Positions 25,111 through 39,300 are shown, counted from the stretch's first letter. The stretch is 64,000 nt of DNA from Dendrobium chrysotoxum (GCA_019925795.1 CM034305.1:94958433-95022432); one strand, 5' to 3'. Notes: generated by a model from the letters alone, not told the origin. Translations and numbers: made by a program.

Positions 25111-25845
25111 TGACTAAAAAATTTTATTTCTTGTCAGTCCGTCTTCTCAAATTTTTAGAAGAATTAGACCGACAAAAATTTTTAACTTTTCTAAGCCTCC
25201 AATAGGGGTATTAATAGTTGCTTAAGAGGAAGACAAAGAGTCTTTCTAGAAATTTTTAAAATTAAAAAAATTAATAATAATGATAATAATATAATTTTTG
25301 AAATTTTAAGAGATAAAAATTAATTGTTTTCATTTAATATATATAAAAGGGGAATTTAAAAAGACATTCCAAATTTTTCTAGAATTTTTTTGAATTGTAT
25401 ATATATATATATATAAGGTGGCCTCATAATTATATGAAAGTATTTTATTCTAACAGCATAAGAATAGGATATTTTTAAAATTATAATAATTGTAATGATG
25501 CAATTAAAACGGTTATATATTATTAAGTATATACCAATCTATTATGATATGTACATATCTCATATAATAAAAGTAGACTATTACTTTTATAAATAATTAA
25601 CATCAATGACCAACGGAAATAATTTAATTTAAATGGCGGATGACTCTCAACTAAGATTTATTATATTTATGTATTCCGAAAGACCGTTAACCAGCAATTT
25701 GTGTTTATACTAAATAAAATAGTTATTTAATATAAAAATAACTATAACTTTGTATTCATAATAGTTATAGTAATTATTAGTCACAAGCAGCTCAGAAATA
25801 TACAAATATATATATTTTTGAACTCTGCAAATTTTGACATCCGAA

Positions 25846-25859
25846 AATAGGGGGACAAC
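25846..25859 (+). promoter_or_regulatory. Polypurine tract of the non-autonomous element
   Basis: 'aatagggggacaac' sits immediately before the 3' LTR start at 25860, in the expected position for plus-strand priming. Confidence 0.75.
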
Positions 25860-28169
25860 TGATATATCATCAAAAAATTATCTTGATCGAGCACGAATCT
25901 CAAGGCAAAATCAAGTTGGAAACTTTCAAAAATTAAGTATGGGATCATCTGAACTCTGATGTTAGCAAACGTACAGTCGAACTAAACATCTTGAGAAGAC
26001 GAATCCAAAGACATCAAAATCAATCCAATCTGAGCCCAAATGAGCCCAAATCAAGACTCCATGGCATATTTGGAAGGTTCAAAGCATACTTTGGACTACC
26101 ATAAGAATTCTAAACATGACATGCTTTTAGTTGAATCAAGCAGCTCGATGAGACGAATCCAACGAGCCCAAGATCACCAAATTCTGATATCATTAAAACA
26201 TCTAAATGCACAATAAACGACCCATGATCAAAGGGATCAATATCAGCCGTCTATTTAAACCACTCCCATTTTGACCTTGATCCTTCCCATATTTACAAGA
26301 CATGCCACTCTCAAAAAATTATAAATAGGCCCCCATTCTTGATATGAAGAGGAAGAAGAAGAAAGAAGAGAAGGGAAGAATTTAGGAGCTGACTTGTCGC
26401 CGACCATCGCCGAACTTCTGTCGACCACCATTGGAGTTCATTCTGACCACCGTCGGTTCGTTGATCATTGTCGGACTTCAGTTTGTTCATTGACCACCGC
26501 CGGATTTTTGTCGACCACCATCGGAGTTCTTCCCGACCATCGCCAAACTTTTTCCTGTTCGTCGATCACCGCTGGATTTCCGCTAGTCCGCCAACCATCA
26601 CCGGACATCCCGCCCGTCCGCCGGCAACCACTGGAGTTCTTCCCGACCGACGCCGGACTTTTGACCGTCGCCGGACTTTCTACCGTCCAATGACTACCGC
26701 TGAAGTTCTTCCCGGCCATCGCCAGACTTTCGATAGTCTGCCGACCACCGCCGAACTTCTGCTTGTCCGTCGATAACCGCCGGACTTCCATCAGTCATCC
26801 AACCATCGCCGAACTTTCGCCTATCCTCCTATAACCATTGGAGTTCTTCCCGCCCATCCGCCGACCATCACCGAATTTTTGCCAGTCCGCCGACCACAAT
26901 TAGACTTCTGCCAGTCCACTGACCACCGTTGCCGATTACGATTCTTCCGACCTCCGTCTTCGATTAAGGTCCTCCCGATCTCTGTCACCCGCCGATTACG
27001 GTCCTTCTGACCGCCGACTATAGACCTTCCGACCATCGTCACCGACTACGGTGCTTCCAATCTCTGTTGCCCACTGACTAAGGTCTTACTGACCTCCGTC
27101 GTCCATCGACTACGGTCTTGCAGACCACTGTCACCAATTATAGTCCTTTCGACCTCCGCAGCCAGCTACGGTCCTCCCGACCTCTATCACCCATCGACTA
27201 CGACCCTTCCAACCACCATTGCTGACTACGGTCCTTCTGATCACTGTCGCCAACTACGGTCCCTCTGACCATCGTCGCCGACTACGGTCCTTCTGATCTC
27301 CATTACCTGCTGACTAGGGTCTTTCTGACCTCCGTCGTCCGCCGACTACGGTCTTGTCGACCACTATCACCGATTATAGTCCTTTCAAACTCCGTCGCCA
27401 ACTACGGTCCTCCCGACCTCTATCACCCGCCGACTACGGTCCTTCCAACCACCATCGTCGACTATGGTCCTTCCGACCACCGTCGCTGACTACGGTCCTT
27501 CCGAACACTATCGCTAACTACGGTCCTTCCGACCACCGTCGCGGACTATGGTCCTTTCGACTATCATCACTGACTACGTTCCTTATGACCTCCCTTGCCC
27601 GCTGACTACAGTCTTACTAACCTCCATCGTCCGTTGATTATGGCCTTTCCAATAACCCTCGCCAACTACGGTCCTCCCGACAACTGTCCTTCCGACCACT
27701 GTCGCCCAACTACAGTCCTCCCGACCTCTGTCGCCCCCAATTACAGTCCTTCTGACAACAGTCGCCCAACTACAGTCCTTCCGACCACCGTCATCCTATC
27801 ACAGTCCTTTCAGCCTGTATCATTCATCGACTATGGTCCTGCCGACCAAACGAACATATCAACATTGATTCTTCCAACTCCCAGCATATAATGCACTCTA
27901 TATGATGTATATTTGCTTCATCGAGCCAAGACCTTCCTTCTAAGGAAAGGCCTCATTTGTAATCAATTGCAAATATTAGTGGATTCATTCAAGCTGGGCT
28001 ATGCCCCGTGGTTTTTCTCCTTCTAAGGAGTTTCAACGTAAAAATTATGGTGTCTTTTATAAAAGCTATAACTATACTCTCTTATCTGTTTGTGTACTAG
28101 ATCTTCGTATAAAGTTAGGACGCTAAACTATATCACTCTCTACTGCCGCAAATATTCGAGAACGTAACA
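25860..28169 (+). repeat. 3' LTR of the non-autonomous element
   Basis: It starts TGATATATCATC and ends AACGTAACA, followed by the target duplication GTTAT. It contains the same 'ataaataggccccc' promoter block (about 26320-26335) and the same minisatellite (about 26395-27850) as the 5' LTR. Confidence 0.9.
26395..27850 (+). repeat. 28-30-bp minisatellite within the 3' LTR
   Basis: The organisation is the same as at 21150-22640, with independently varied copy order and number. This suggests unequal exchange or slippage after insertion. Confidence 0.88.
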
Positions 28170-28265
28170 GTTATAATCAATTGATCTACACAAGCATTAA
28201 AATGACATACATTTTAATAATTTATGAACAAACTCTGAACTTTATTATGATTATTTAGAAATTAA

Positions 28266-30054
28266 ATATAATAGCCCTAATTTTGAATAATGTGAATTTT
28301 TAATTTTTTTTCAGAAAGCTGCATGGAATGCAGTGGCGCTGAGAAGCGCTAGAGAGTGGCGCCTCGGTGACATAACTCTCTATTATACAGTAACTCTGGA
28401 ATTGCGTGCGGCGTAGTGGCGTTGGGTCATTTGAGCGCACGCCAGATACTAAAATGAGTTTATATATATATATATATATATCTCCAGTGAGTCACTCACT
28501 CACTCACTCTCTCTCTCTCACAAATTACTCAGATCGCAATAGATGACTTCTATTCTAACTCTATTTACAAAACTTTTATCTTCGACTGTTTGATATTCCC
28601 AAATTGATTTTTTTGTATTTTATATGGATTTAATGAACTTCTAACGCGTAACTTTTTGTATCATAATATTGATTATTTTGGGCATTTTGACTGATTGATT
28701 TCATAATTTCACTGGTTAAAATTGTAATTATTTTATTTTGTACAATTTGCATAGAATAATGATTTTGACATTTTAATTTGATTATATTATTAATACAAGC
28801 ATTGTGAATAAATATGATCATGTTTTAAGTAATAGTTGACTGCTATTACTTTTATAATATTTGTAGTAATAATATGTATGAAGTCAAGTAAATGCTGGTG
28901 ATTTATTAACATTGGTTGGAGACTGATTTATACCTATAAAGAATGGCGGGTCGACATATTTTCCTTTAAATATTATGATTTAGTATTATCTTATACTAAT
29001 TCACGTGATTCATTGATTTGGAGTTATAAGGAGTTAATTACAGTGCTGAAGAGCAAAAATGATGAATCTATTTACTGAGCCAACAATTATTAATTTACTA
29101 ATTATTGGAACAATATCACACATGCTAGAACTCCTTATTTATTTAGTATGATTACTTGGATATGATTTATTGTACTGTTTCACTGCCACTGATATACTAT
29201 TACTGATTTATTATATTGTTACTGTCGATCCACTATTATTGTACTGATTTGTTGTTATTGACCATGTGATTCTTATTACAAAGTATATGCTATAAGCTAC
29301 TAATTGACACTAATACTGATATAGCTAAACATAATGTGTAAACTCCTATATGATTTCTAGATAGTATTATACTGTATTGTTATAAATTTTAATAGTTTTT
29401 ATGAGTACTTCCGCTTTATTGGTTTAATGAATTCTTTATTTGGATAGTATTGCTACAATATATGAGTTAAAAATGATCGTTACTTCTTTACTATTTTGAC
29501 ATATGTACTACACTATACTGTTTTACTGCCTTCCATATCTTACTGGTTTAATGATTTATAGGCTTCACTGTTATTGTATGTGTTTTACTCTTTCTACACA
29601 TATTCATGATCATGTTGACTGTTATAGTTATGAATTAACTGATTTCATACATACAATTTATTTTCCGTGCTTTGAGTTCAATTATATATTTTAATAACTT
29701 GTTAGATTTTTTAGCTCATTATATATAGTTTAAATAATTTCAGATCAATGAAGAGAACCGGGAGTGTGAGATTGATCAATTACAGGACTCCTCAATTTTT
29801 ATTAATGTTTTATCTTTTTGTTGTCTTAGATATTCTTTTATAGTCAAATGTGAGTGCTCAATATATTATATTGTATGACTCTTAACTATTGCATACAATT
29901 TTTAAAATATTCAATATAAATGTATATTTATATTTTGATGAATAGAATTATTTTCACTAGTCTATTATTTTTAAAAAAAAATTAGATAACTCCGATTATT
30001 ATTATAAAAAGATAAAACATACAACTCTTTTCAATTTAGATTCCGGCGAGTCAG
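28266..30054 (+). repeat. Solo LTR, same gypsy family as 13378-18594
   Basis: After a start resembling TGTAATAACCC ('tataatagccc') it carries the GCGCT-rich block ('gtggcgctgagaagcgctag'), the 'cctttaaatatta' and 'actgagccaacaat' blocks of the 14400-14860 LTR, and the 'ttttttagctcattatat' block of 18260. It ends near 'gattccggcgagtcagta'. There is no internal region, so it is likely a solo LTR. It contains a short TA microsatellite (28461-28481) and a CACT/CT tract (about 28490-28520). Confidence 0.65.
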
Positions 30055-30459
30055 TAAAATTATTAAAGATGATTCTATCATAATGACTGAAGAATAAATT
30101 CATAATGATTTTTAAGTGTATAATTCATATAAAATAATAACTTATTTCCATGCTTGATTTATAGATGAAGATTAATATAATAATGCTACAGGTAAAGCAC
30201 AACTTATTTAGAAGCTACTGGGGATGCAAATTTTGATAATTAAGATGTAAAATCTGTAAAAAAAAGAGTTATGAATGAAAAAAAAATTATACTTGATCTT
30301 AAACAATAAATGTTTTGATTTATAAGCATTTTTATTAACATTAAAATAACTTTCAATATATTTAACCATCAAGAAAATATTAGATGCCACTGATTGAATG
30401 TGCCATCTTCCAACTCGCCCCAATGAATCTTCAGTTCCTGTAGATTAAGGTTTCGTTTC
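30055..30459. other. AT-rich spacer, nothing recognised
   Basis: No gene, repeat array or RNA gene was seen between the two solo LTR regions. Confidence 0.4.
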
Positions 30460-31850
30460 TGTGGGTTCTAAAAATTTGCGCCCCGGCCTCTCTGTCCCCT
30501 TTCTTTTCTTCAGGTCATCGAGGAGAGTTTTAACAAGTATATTTCGAGGTAAATTTTTAGAAGGCATATTGGGTTGTGAATAAGACATTACATAGAGATT
30601 TCGCCCTCATTTCGTGAGGACTTTATAATCTGAGTTCAAGTTTCCTATAGGTGCAAGCCCCTATAGTTAATTATCCCTCCACATAATGAGAGAGAACTTA
30701 CAATTAAGGCTAGTCGTTAAACATATACGTAGTATCTAGCGTATAGTAGTAACAAGTTTAGGTATTTGAAAATTTAATATTTAAAATTAGAAATTTATCA
30801 TCTTACACTTAAAGCGAATGGCGGGGGAGTGATGATAAACCCAATCAAGATCCCATAGTTTCGTGGTCCAGGATCATCATGGTCCTTAGTCTACTTAGTC
30901 AGAGGAATTAGTCGACCCAACCTGATAAAAGGATCCTTGTCGGTAGCCATGGGTTGCTTCGTCTAATGATACCTTGTAGACATGGGGTGAATGTTTGTCT
31001 AAGGGGACAAATTTGAATCCACCTTAGCTAACTAAAGGGCTTTGTGCCCTATCGATCATATCCTATTAATTCATTATTCAATGATTTAACGCTGTTGGGG
31101 AACATACGGCTCTGACTATGACTATAATTTAATAGCGCCATTTGACGACCACCCGATCAGAGGGTCCCGAACATAACTGTTTACCTGTGGTGCCATTTGG
31201 CTGCAAACCACCGGTTAAAGGACACGTGCCATATCTTTACTAGCAAGAGACGATTTGAGAATGAATATTATTGATATTTTTGAGCAGACATTTGCTCTTT
31301 GTGAGCTGAAATAATTTTCATATTTGTTCACCTCGGCAAACTATTACGGATGATGGATGAATTTTGTTTTAAGCATTTGATAATTTATTTCTTTTTAAAT
31401 ATATTGATTTTGGGTGATTTTGGAATTTTTGATTTTCATGGGTATTTGAGAATTTGTGAGGCATTTTAAATATTTGAGGTTTCATCCAATTAAGATTTTC
31501 TATCAACATGACCATCATCAGAATATTTATGGGCAATTTTATTTTATCTATCGGACCCTATCAACTCTGTCAATTTGCCGACAGATGATCAAGTTCTTTG
31601 TTGGCTTTATACCTTTATTAGTGAATTTTCTTTGTTATAGGCCTTCAAGACATAATATGAACATATAAAACAAATATCTAGGCCGACACCACGATCATTT
31701 ATTTGTTTGACGATTTGAGGTGTATGGACTCCCATATATTCACGCATAAGGATTGGCTCGAACTTAAGTTCATTTTTTTGACCCGCACAGTATCCTTGGA
31801 CTTCACGTGTGTACCTATAACATGCTCGCTGGGGCCCATATGTGTGTATA
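30460..31850 (-). repeat. Solo LTR related to the Tat-type LTR at 54642
   Basis: From 'tgtgggttctaaaaat' onward it aligns with 54642-55800: 'ggagagttttaac', 'agatttcgcc', 'cttagtcagagga', 'gtagtcgacccaacctga/ttagtcgacccaacctga', 'agccatgggttgcttcgtc', 'gtttgtctaagggga'. No internal retroelement sequence was recognised beside it. Orientation is taken from the 54642 copy, which has a PBS. The right end is not resolved. Confidence 0.65.
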
Positions 31851-32459
31851 CTTTTATATGTATTTCACATTATGCATTTGTGTATGTATGATGCATGTGG
31901 CATATTGTAACATGTACTTTGTATGCAGCAATGTATATGCATATGGTACATTCATGTGTTAGGTGAGGATGTTTGTAACATGTCTAATCATCCCTAATTA
32001 TATGCGGTCATGATATGCTTGTGTCATACACTTGTATATGTGTAGTGCATTTTGCATGTATAAGCATAGTGTATTTTGCTTGATTTGTGTGCGACATCAC
32101 CTCAAAATTTTTGCCAATTTTCCCGCGCAAATTTCGTTGAGCGATGTTATAGTTAATTTTAGGTATTGTCAACGCTTTGAATGCAATGACAAAGTCCATT
32201 TTACAATTAGACGACATTTGGACAACATCACATGTCAAATTTGGGTTTCAATCACCGATTTTAACAACTTTCATCCGAATTGATAGCGAGGAGCTCCTCC
32301 CTCTTGATCAAATTCAACACTCTGATCGCAATGTTTCAATCCGTTTGACAATCGGAGGTCGTTTGACCACTTAAGTAACACGTCACACCTGCCAACCATC
32401 ACTTAAGTCGCCAATTTCGCTTTGTTTTTCATGCTTTTAGTGTGAAGGTCACGATTTTC

Positions 32460-32650
32460 TTCTTCTTAAAACAACTTTTTAGTACAAAAATTAAACCTTC
32501 ATTAGGACAACTTTCTTATTGTTTGTTAAAGCAATTTTTTAATTAAAAAATTAAAATTTTTGTACTAAAAAATTGCTTTAAGAAATAATAAAAAGATCAT
32601 TCCAAACAAAATATAAAATTATTACGTTAAGTAAGAAAGCCGTCCAAAAT
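32460..32650. repeat. Hairpin-forming MITE-like repeat
   Basis: The core 'aaagcaattttttaat' (about 32528) is complemented by 'aaaaaattgcttt' (about 32570) and flanked by 'cttcttaaaacaac' and 'aagaaagccgtccaaaatg'. It resembles the better preserved MITE at 33416-33536. The borders are blurred. Confidence 0.45.
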
Positions 32651-33152
32651 GAAATCAAAATCTTATAAATTTGAGAGCATACAAAGCTACTATTACGTAG
32701 AGTTACATGTCCTGTTGATTAAACCAAAATATCTGCCAAGACGATGTTGCACACAAGGAAATAAAAAAAAAAAACTAAAATATTTCTCTTTCACTCCCAA
32801 AAGAGGTGCAAAATTCATAAATTAGTGTAGGAATCATGGACAGTTATTCAAATAGGAAGAAAAAGATCTATAAATGTTACAGTTCACAAATAATGTTGCT
32901 TGTCCTGTGAAATAAACACTACATTAATTAAAAGAGAATCAAGGAAATAATACAAGAAGAAAGAACCAAAAAACATTGTGATATACTGATACATCTCCTA
33001 TACCAATGAGGAAAACTTTAAAAACAATAAATGCTCATAAATTCCAACGATTTATTGCCGTTAACAAACACCGTCTAATAATATAAGGAATGACAATATT
33101 GTGGGCTAAACCTGTATGAATCCTGTGAAGGTAGAGTTTTGGAAACAATGGA

Positions 33153-33341
33153 TTATGAGTAATCAGAAGACTTTTCTGCTGGATTGCCTGCAAGCCAGCC
33201 CCAAACGCCACCAGAGTTTTGCCTCTGCCTTGCACTCAAAGCTGCTTGCTCCGAGGCTGCCTTTTGCCTCTGAAGTAGCTCCACTTCCTTCTGCAATGTT
33301 TCCATGTTCTGTAACTTCTGCCGAAGCTCTGCTAGATCAAC
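33153..33341 (-). CDS. ACBP4/5-like last exon (window exon 14)
   Basis: It encodes VDLAELRQKLQNMETLQKEV, continues the coiled coil, and ends SGGVWGWLAGNPAEKSSDYS before TAA at 33155-33153. The acceptor is TTTACAG. Confidence 0.93.
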   Translation of the reverse strand, partial: VDLAELRQKLQNMETLQKEVELLQRQKAASEQAALSARQRQNSGGVWGWLAGNPAEKSSDYS

Positions 33342-36300
33342 CTGTAAAGAAGGATGAACTACTTAAATCCATTTCAACTTTGCAGAAAATTATGCTTCTA
33401 TAGTTAGCTCGACTTAGGCTTCGTTTGTGACGGCTTTCTTACTGCTTCTTAAATAGCTTTCTAATAAAGAATTTTTAATTTTTATATTAAAAAACTGCTT
33501 TAAGAGGCATTAAGAAAGCCGCCCCAAACAAAGCCTTGGACAGTTTGGTACGTGCTGTATCTGCAGTAGTTTTTAATGTAAGAAATTCATTAAATAGGAG
33601 AAACTTTCCTTCCATGACATTGGAAAATGCAATGAAATAACTCCCCGATCATGTAGCAAAACAAAACATTAATAAATGAAGCCCAGATCAATCATAAATA
33701 GCATACCACAAATCCAAGCAAATACATGTATTTTGCATATGATAAGAGTGCATAGGGCTCGCTTGATTAGGGAATCCTGTTTTATGTAACTTGAGTGGGA
33801 AGTGTAAAAAACACCTGATAAGCTATTTATAAATGTAGCATACCCTGCTGCAAGTTCAATACAAATATAAGAGTAGCATACCCTGCCTGTGAATACTACT
33901 ATTTTCCTAGTTGTCCCTAAATATAAATAGTACATTGTAATGGAAACTAATAATATTCTCCGTCACTTATTTCAATCAATAGAATTTACCATTAACAAAA
34001 ATCATAAACTTCATTGCCAAACAAACAAACAAACTATTAAGGCTGCATGAGCCCTGAGCGACGAGCATATTAAGATTAATATTAATCATCCAGACATTCT
34101 TGCAACCGTCCAACATACAAATATTTTTTGACGTTCAACAAATAACAATTATGTTATCTCATTTTAAAGGGAAAAGTGTTTAACCAAAAGAATAAAACAA
34201 CAAAAAAGGAATACACAATATATCCAAACTCCGTGCATAATCCAATGGCCACACATAAAAAACCCACACTCGAGCCCATCTTATGCATTAATCTTATCTT
34301 CTGCACTATCAACATCTATTGTGCGAACTGCCTCTGCTATCCCTCTCCCTCACGCTAAGTTCTCGTCCCCTCACCTTGAACACACATGTGTGCTCATCTC
34401 TTGTTCCAACTGTATCCCTCCCATGCAAACCTAGTTTACCACAATTTTTTCCATTGTTCAATTGCACTCAATCCCTATATCCAGCAAACTCGACTCAGTT
34501 GCTTTGTCACTCAACCTCATCATTCGACTTGAGTCTGATAAAATCTTCACGTATGCAAAATTATAAATCTAGTTTTCTATCTCATAATTGAAGACTCTGT
34601 GTCATCAACAGCTCCGCTTCCTCGTCTTGCTTATGACAAAGCTTTTACTTTGCTTGCTTCTCTCGCGCTTGCTTGCGCGAAGGCTTAGAGTCCTTTTCGT
34701 TAGGTCCAATTCGTAAAAGCGAAAGATCTGATCCATCCCGCATATTGAGCGCAGATGTGGCAGTGACGTATGTTCTATTTCTCAAAGCGATAGCGGTATT
34801 GTTCTTACTTCATCCCCTACTTGCTCTTGGCTTGGAAGGAAAGGTGCGGAGCAAGGAGCAGCGAATGCCATTTCATTTCAGGAAAGCACTCATTCTCACT
34901 GCGTTCGAGCTAATAGAATTACCTTTCTATAAATTCCCTCTTCGTTTGTTTTGGTCACTCCATCACTCACTCCGCTATAAGAATCTTGAAGGCAGTTATC
35001 TGGTCGAGTAGCTTGAGTAGGAGACGAGACCCTGACTACGCTTTCGCTAAATCGATACTTGCATTTGTTTCACCAGAATGAAGCACGACTACCAGTGATC
35101 AAAAATCTCTTTCTATCAGTTCTCGGTTGGTAATTGACAATCTTATGATGATTCATGAAAAAATCATTGTAATTGCCATAGAGATCCATAGCATGAAGGG
35201 ATTCAACCAATTATTCTGATGTGTCTGTCCTTTGTCCTTGGGTTTGATCAGACTAGTGAGCCTTATTAGTTTAGTAAGTCCAACCCTTGCTTGGAATGGA
35301 AATGCACGGTCTAGGTTTAGAGGACTGTCCCCTACAGTACAGGAGCACTACCCCCAATGTAGAAAGATTCCATGTCTCTTCCGCCTGGAATGTAGTGGCT
35401 GGTAAATCACTGATCAAAAAGCAGATTTTAGAGAGATTCTTCATCGATCTAGTGGCCGGCGAATCACTGATCAAAGAGCGAGCAGCCGCCAGGTTTAATC
35501 TTTGGCCTAATCTAGCTTTGAAGCACATCTCTCTCTTGCTAAAGTTTGGTCTGACATTAGACCTCTCCTCCCTACATTGATCTTTGCTCAAGATATAGGG
35601 AGTGATTGCTTATTCAATAACACCCATACATGATAAAAAGTTTCATAATGTCTCTCAAAACAATCATAAAAAGTTTAGAAAAATAATAATTTCTCCAAAA
35701 TGTTTTAAAGAATGCATGCAATTAATTGAAGAGTCGACAACATTTGGTCCGGTTAAATTGAAGGCCTTATATTGTCGATATTTTGTTAGGCTAAATTCGA
35801 TACCCAACGTCATCGATCTTTGGTTTGATCGTGATTCAAAAACCATCCCTTTATCATTGATCTTTGGTCAAGTATCAGAACTCTCCCCTCTTTGTTGATC
35901 TTTGGTATTCATAAAAGGAGTGATTGCTTGTGTCAATAATTACATATGATCAAAAGTATGGTGGTGGCTCTTGAATCGTTATCAACATGAGGTCTCTCCT
36001 CCCTCCATTGATATTTGATTGGAATATAAGGAGTGAATTTCTTTCTCGCCAGCAATTGCATTAGGCTGAAACTTGATAATACCTTCCACGTTGTCATCAG
36101 CAAACGCCAGTGAAATCACTAATATTGCCAATATGCTTAGGGTGTCATTTTGATTACGTAACAGTCCCTTCGACAAGAGAATAATAAAGATGATGTACAA
36201 ACACATATTTGACCTATAGAACAACTCGAGATGAACAATTATAATGATCGAAACAAAGCAAGTAAAATTGAACTTCCATCTAAGTTTGAAGCATGAAAGA

Positions 36301-39300
36301 AAATGCACTTTAACTAATGCAACAGATATTGAAAAACGTATTAGAGGTAATAAATGCTCACTTTAATGCTTGCAAGTGCATGTAAACTAGTTATTTAGCA
36401 CATGTCATAGCAAAAAGTCATTTTATACTAGGAAGAGAATGTGGTCTAAATAACACATGAAATGAATTTATGTAACCAATCTCTCAATGCAGGTTATAAT
36501 ATGAATCACAAAATTTTATAAAATTATCATGAACTTCAAATCAACTTAGAGCATCTTGTAAAATGTGCAAGTGTTCATACACTCGAACTTGCTTTGAAAA
36601 GTGCGTCAATATGTCAAGACATTTGTAAGGACTAATTTTCTTTAATAATAACAATTGTAATTTGTACTAGCTAATATCAGTTCATTGGAACCGACGTCCG
36701 ACAATTAGACCATTTCTTATAAAGAGGGACAAACAAGGAGGAAGCAAAAGAGAGAATAAGATTGAGTGAGATAATGAAAGTGAGAGAAAGGGAGCGAGCG
36801 AAGACAAGGACGACTGATCGAGTGCGGAGCATCACAATGTGTGACGAGTGGGACAATAGGTAAATAAGGTGGCAGGACCATCCGAACATGCATGTGCACA
36901 CAACACTAATTGAATTGCACAACGTATTAAGGCTAAAACTTCTGTTTTCCTTCGTTTCTTCCAATTTTGAAGTTGTAAATATTCATTTCAAAATGATAAA
37001 CCCTATATCTACTTTAAAAGGAGAGGGAAAATGAGAATAATAGTTAATGTATGTTTATGAAATAGAAATTTAGAAAATTTAGATGAATAAATCTGAAAAA
37101 CTAAATTTTTATTCTTTGATGCATAATGATTCCTAGATTTTGTTTACAATTGATATATTAAAAATAAATATGAACCTTAATAATGGTGTTAGAATAAAGG
37201 AGTTAACCAAAATTAAGGAGAAAATATTAAGATAAATTTTGATTCAAGCTTCCGCCATGGTATTATAAAAGTAATTTTAGAAATATGAAAGTTATAATTT
37301 CAATAAAGATAAAAGAACAAAGGGAGAATTTTTTGAATGATATATATGTCTGACATTGAAATATAATAATTTATAATAAAAAATTATATATAATTAAAGC
37401 AAGATAATAAAGAGAGGTATATACTTAAGAGAATATTTTATTAAAATAATTAGCAAGATTAAGTTATACAAATATATATGGTAATAGGCAATAAGATAGA
37501 GGCGGCATCGTTGAGAGACCGAGTGGCAAAGCAAGTCTTCTAAAGCTAAGATGGGTAATGTTATCTCTATTCAATAGTAATTAATAATGTTCTCTATATT
37601 TAATACATTAATTGATATGGAAACTTATATGCATTAGATAATGCTCTTATTAATACGAGATTGCTTTTGGCAATTATTTAAAATGATTCTTTTTTCCATG
37701 CACAAAATTCTCATATTGTTATGAATGCTACTTAATATTCATCACATTCCAACCTTCAATGCTTATTTCATAAAATATTATACAAAAATACAATTTAAAG
37801 TAAATTTATGATGAAAAGAATACAAATGATATGGCATATGGAAATAAAAGCATATGTTTGCTTAAAGATGGATGTCATCTTTGTAATAAAACAAAATATT
37901 CTACAATTTTAAATGGATTCACTTATTATAATGGTGTAACTTAAAACTATGATTTATCAATATAGTTGTGTTTATAACTCATAATTATTTAAATGAAAAG
38001 ATACTGAGAATTAAATGAGTGAGAGGAGAGTTTGTGAATTGTCCACATGGAACTACATGTGAAAGGTATTTACATATTATGGATGTTGTACAAACATAGA
38101 AGATTTCATGTTATTTTGGAACAGAATAAATTTTATGAGAAAGGGGCTCTTTCAATATATTGGAAGTTGTTTATGAATAAAAGTTCAAAATTATTTAGGA
38201 AATTTTTTATGTAAGTAGAAATATTTATTTTGATAATACTTAATGTTAGTAAAAGTATTTAAAAACCCCATATGTCGTCTATTCCAGCCTTAGTATTCGA
38301 AACTCTTGGGTCAAGTCGTGACAACATTCCTACAAACATTCTAGATGTCCGTAAATATCACATAAAGACAATTCAAACATATTAATGGATCAATGTATAT
38401 ATGCCAAATGCATTGATTGATGATTACAAAGCTTATAAACAACCCTTGAATTTCGATTCAAACACATAATGTCGACTCGATCAATTATATAGATAAGCCA
38501 AGGATCCAAGTCTGACCTCATTGATTCCCAATTCATCATGGGTCTTGGTGAGTCACTACAATTCTGGTCATCTGATCAAAAGCACAAGATTGTAGAACTC
38601 ATCTTCATAGGCCATTCAACATTCAAAACATTAATACTTACACCATACCCCTTTAAACCTAAGGTCATAAGTTTTAGTCTATTAGGCCTCTCTAACGAAC
38701 ACAGTAGTACATCTAAATGCTCCAATCAAAATTTAAAATAATAAATCAAAATAAGTGCTCTTCTATGGCCTTCCAACAGATAACTCTGGAATAACTAAAT
38801 AATTTGATCTTGATTTGAATCACATCTATTCCCCAACCCATTCCATGCTCAATAAAATTCACATCTAACTATGAATTCTAGGAATGAAATTTAAGGCAGC
38901 AAGCTCCTTAATCAAGAGTGCTCTCCCACGAGAAGGATGAGAAAATGACTATAAGAGATTGCGCTTATAAGAAATCTCGAATCCATATCTAAATAAACAT
39001 TCACCTAATATTAAGGGAAGTTTGATTAAAACAAACTCAATCTCCAAAGTACTCATTTACACATTAAAGCAGCTCGAGGATAGGGGGTTGCTTTTCCCGA
39101 GCTTCAATTATTAAGAGATATACAATGTAGAATGAAATTTTTTATAATAGATGAGCATTTCTATGCACAACGATTTCACCACATTAAGATTGTTTTGAAC
39201 AAATTACCATTAAAACATTTATAAGTGAATTAGATGCATGAATATCCACATTCCTATTTCACATTTTCCAAAGCTGACCCTTCTACCAAGTCGTCCACCA

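Larger units (their letters stand above)
20621..28169 (+). mobile_element. Complete non-autonomous LTR retrotransposon (large retrotransposon derivative type)
   Basis: Two direct LTRs (20621-22952 and 25860-28169) flank a 2.9-kb internal region. A perfect 5-bp target duplication GTTAT lies at 20616-20620 and 28170-28174. A degenerate primer binding site 'tttggcgtcgtctatgtg' follows the 5' LTR; the common plant form is ttggcgccgtctgtggg. A polypurine tract 'aatagggggacaac' precedes the 3' LTR. No protease, reverse transcriptase or integrase motif is present, so it must have been mobilised in trans, probably by a Tat/Athila-like Ty3 element. Three tandem repeat arrays lie within it. Confidence 0.9.

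Noticed and set aside
34673..35011. 112-codon plus-strand frame taken as a nuclear gene
   Set aside because: The surrounding block looks like transferred mitochondrial intergenic DNA; the frame matches no known protein that I recognise.
36677..36964. 95-codon minus-strand frame, Ser/Leu-rich and hydrophobic
   Set aside because: It arises over a purine-rich intron patch and has no domain or splice context.
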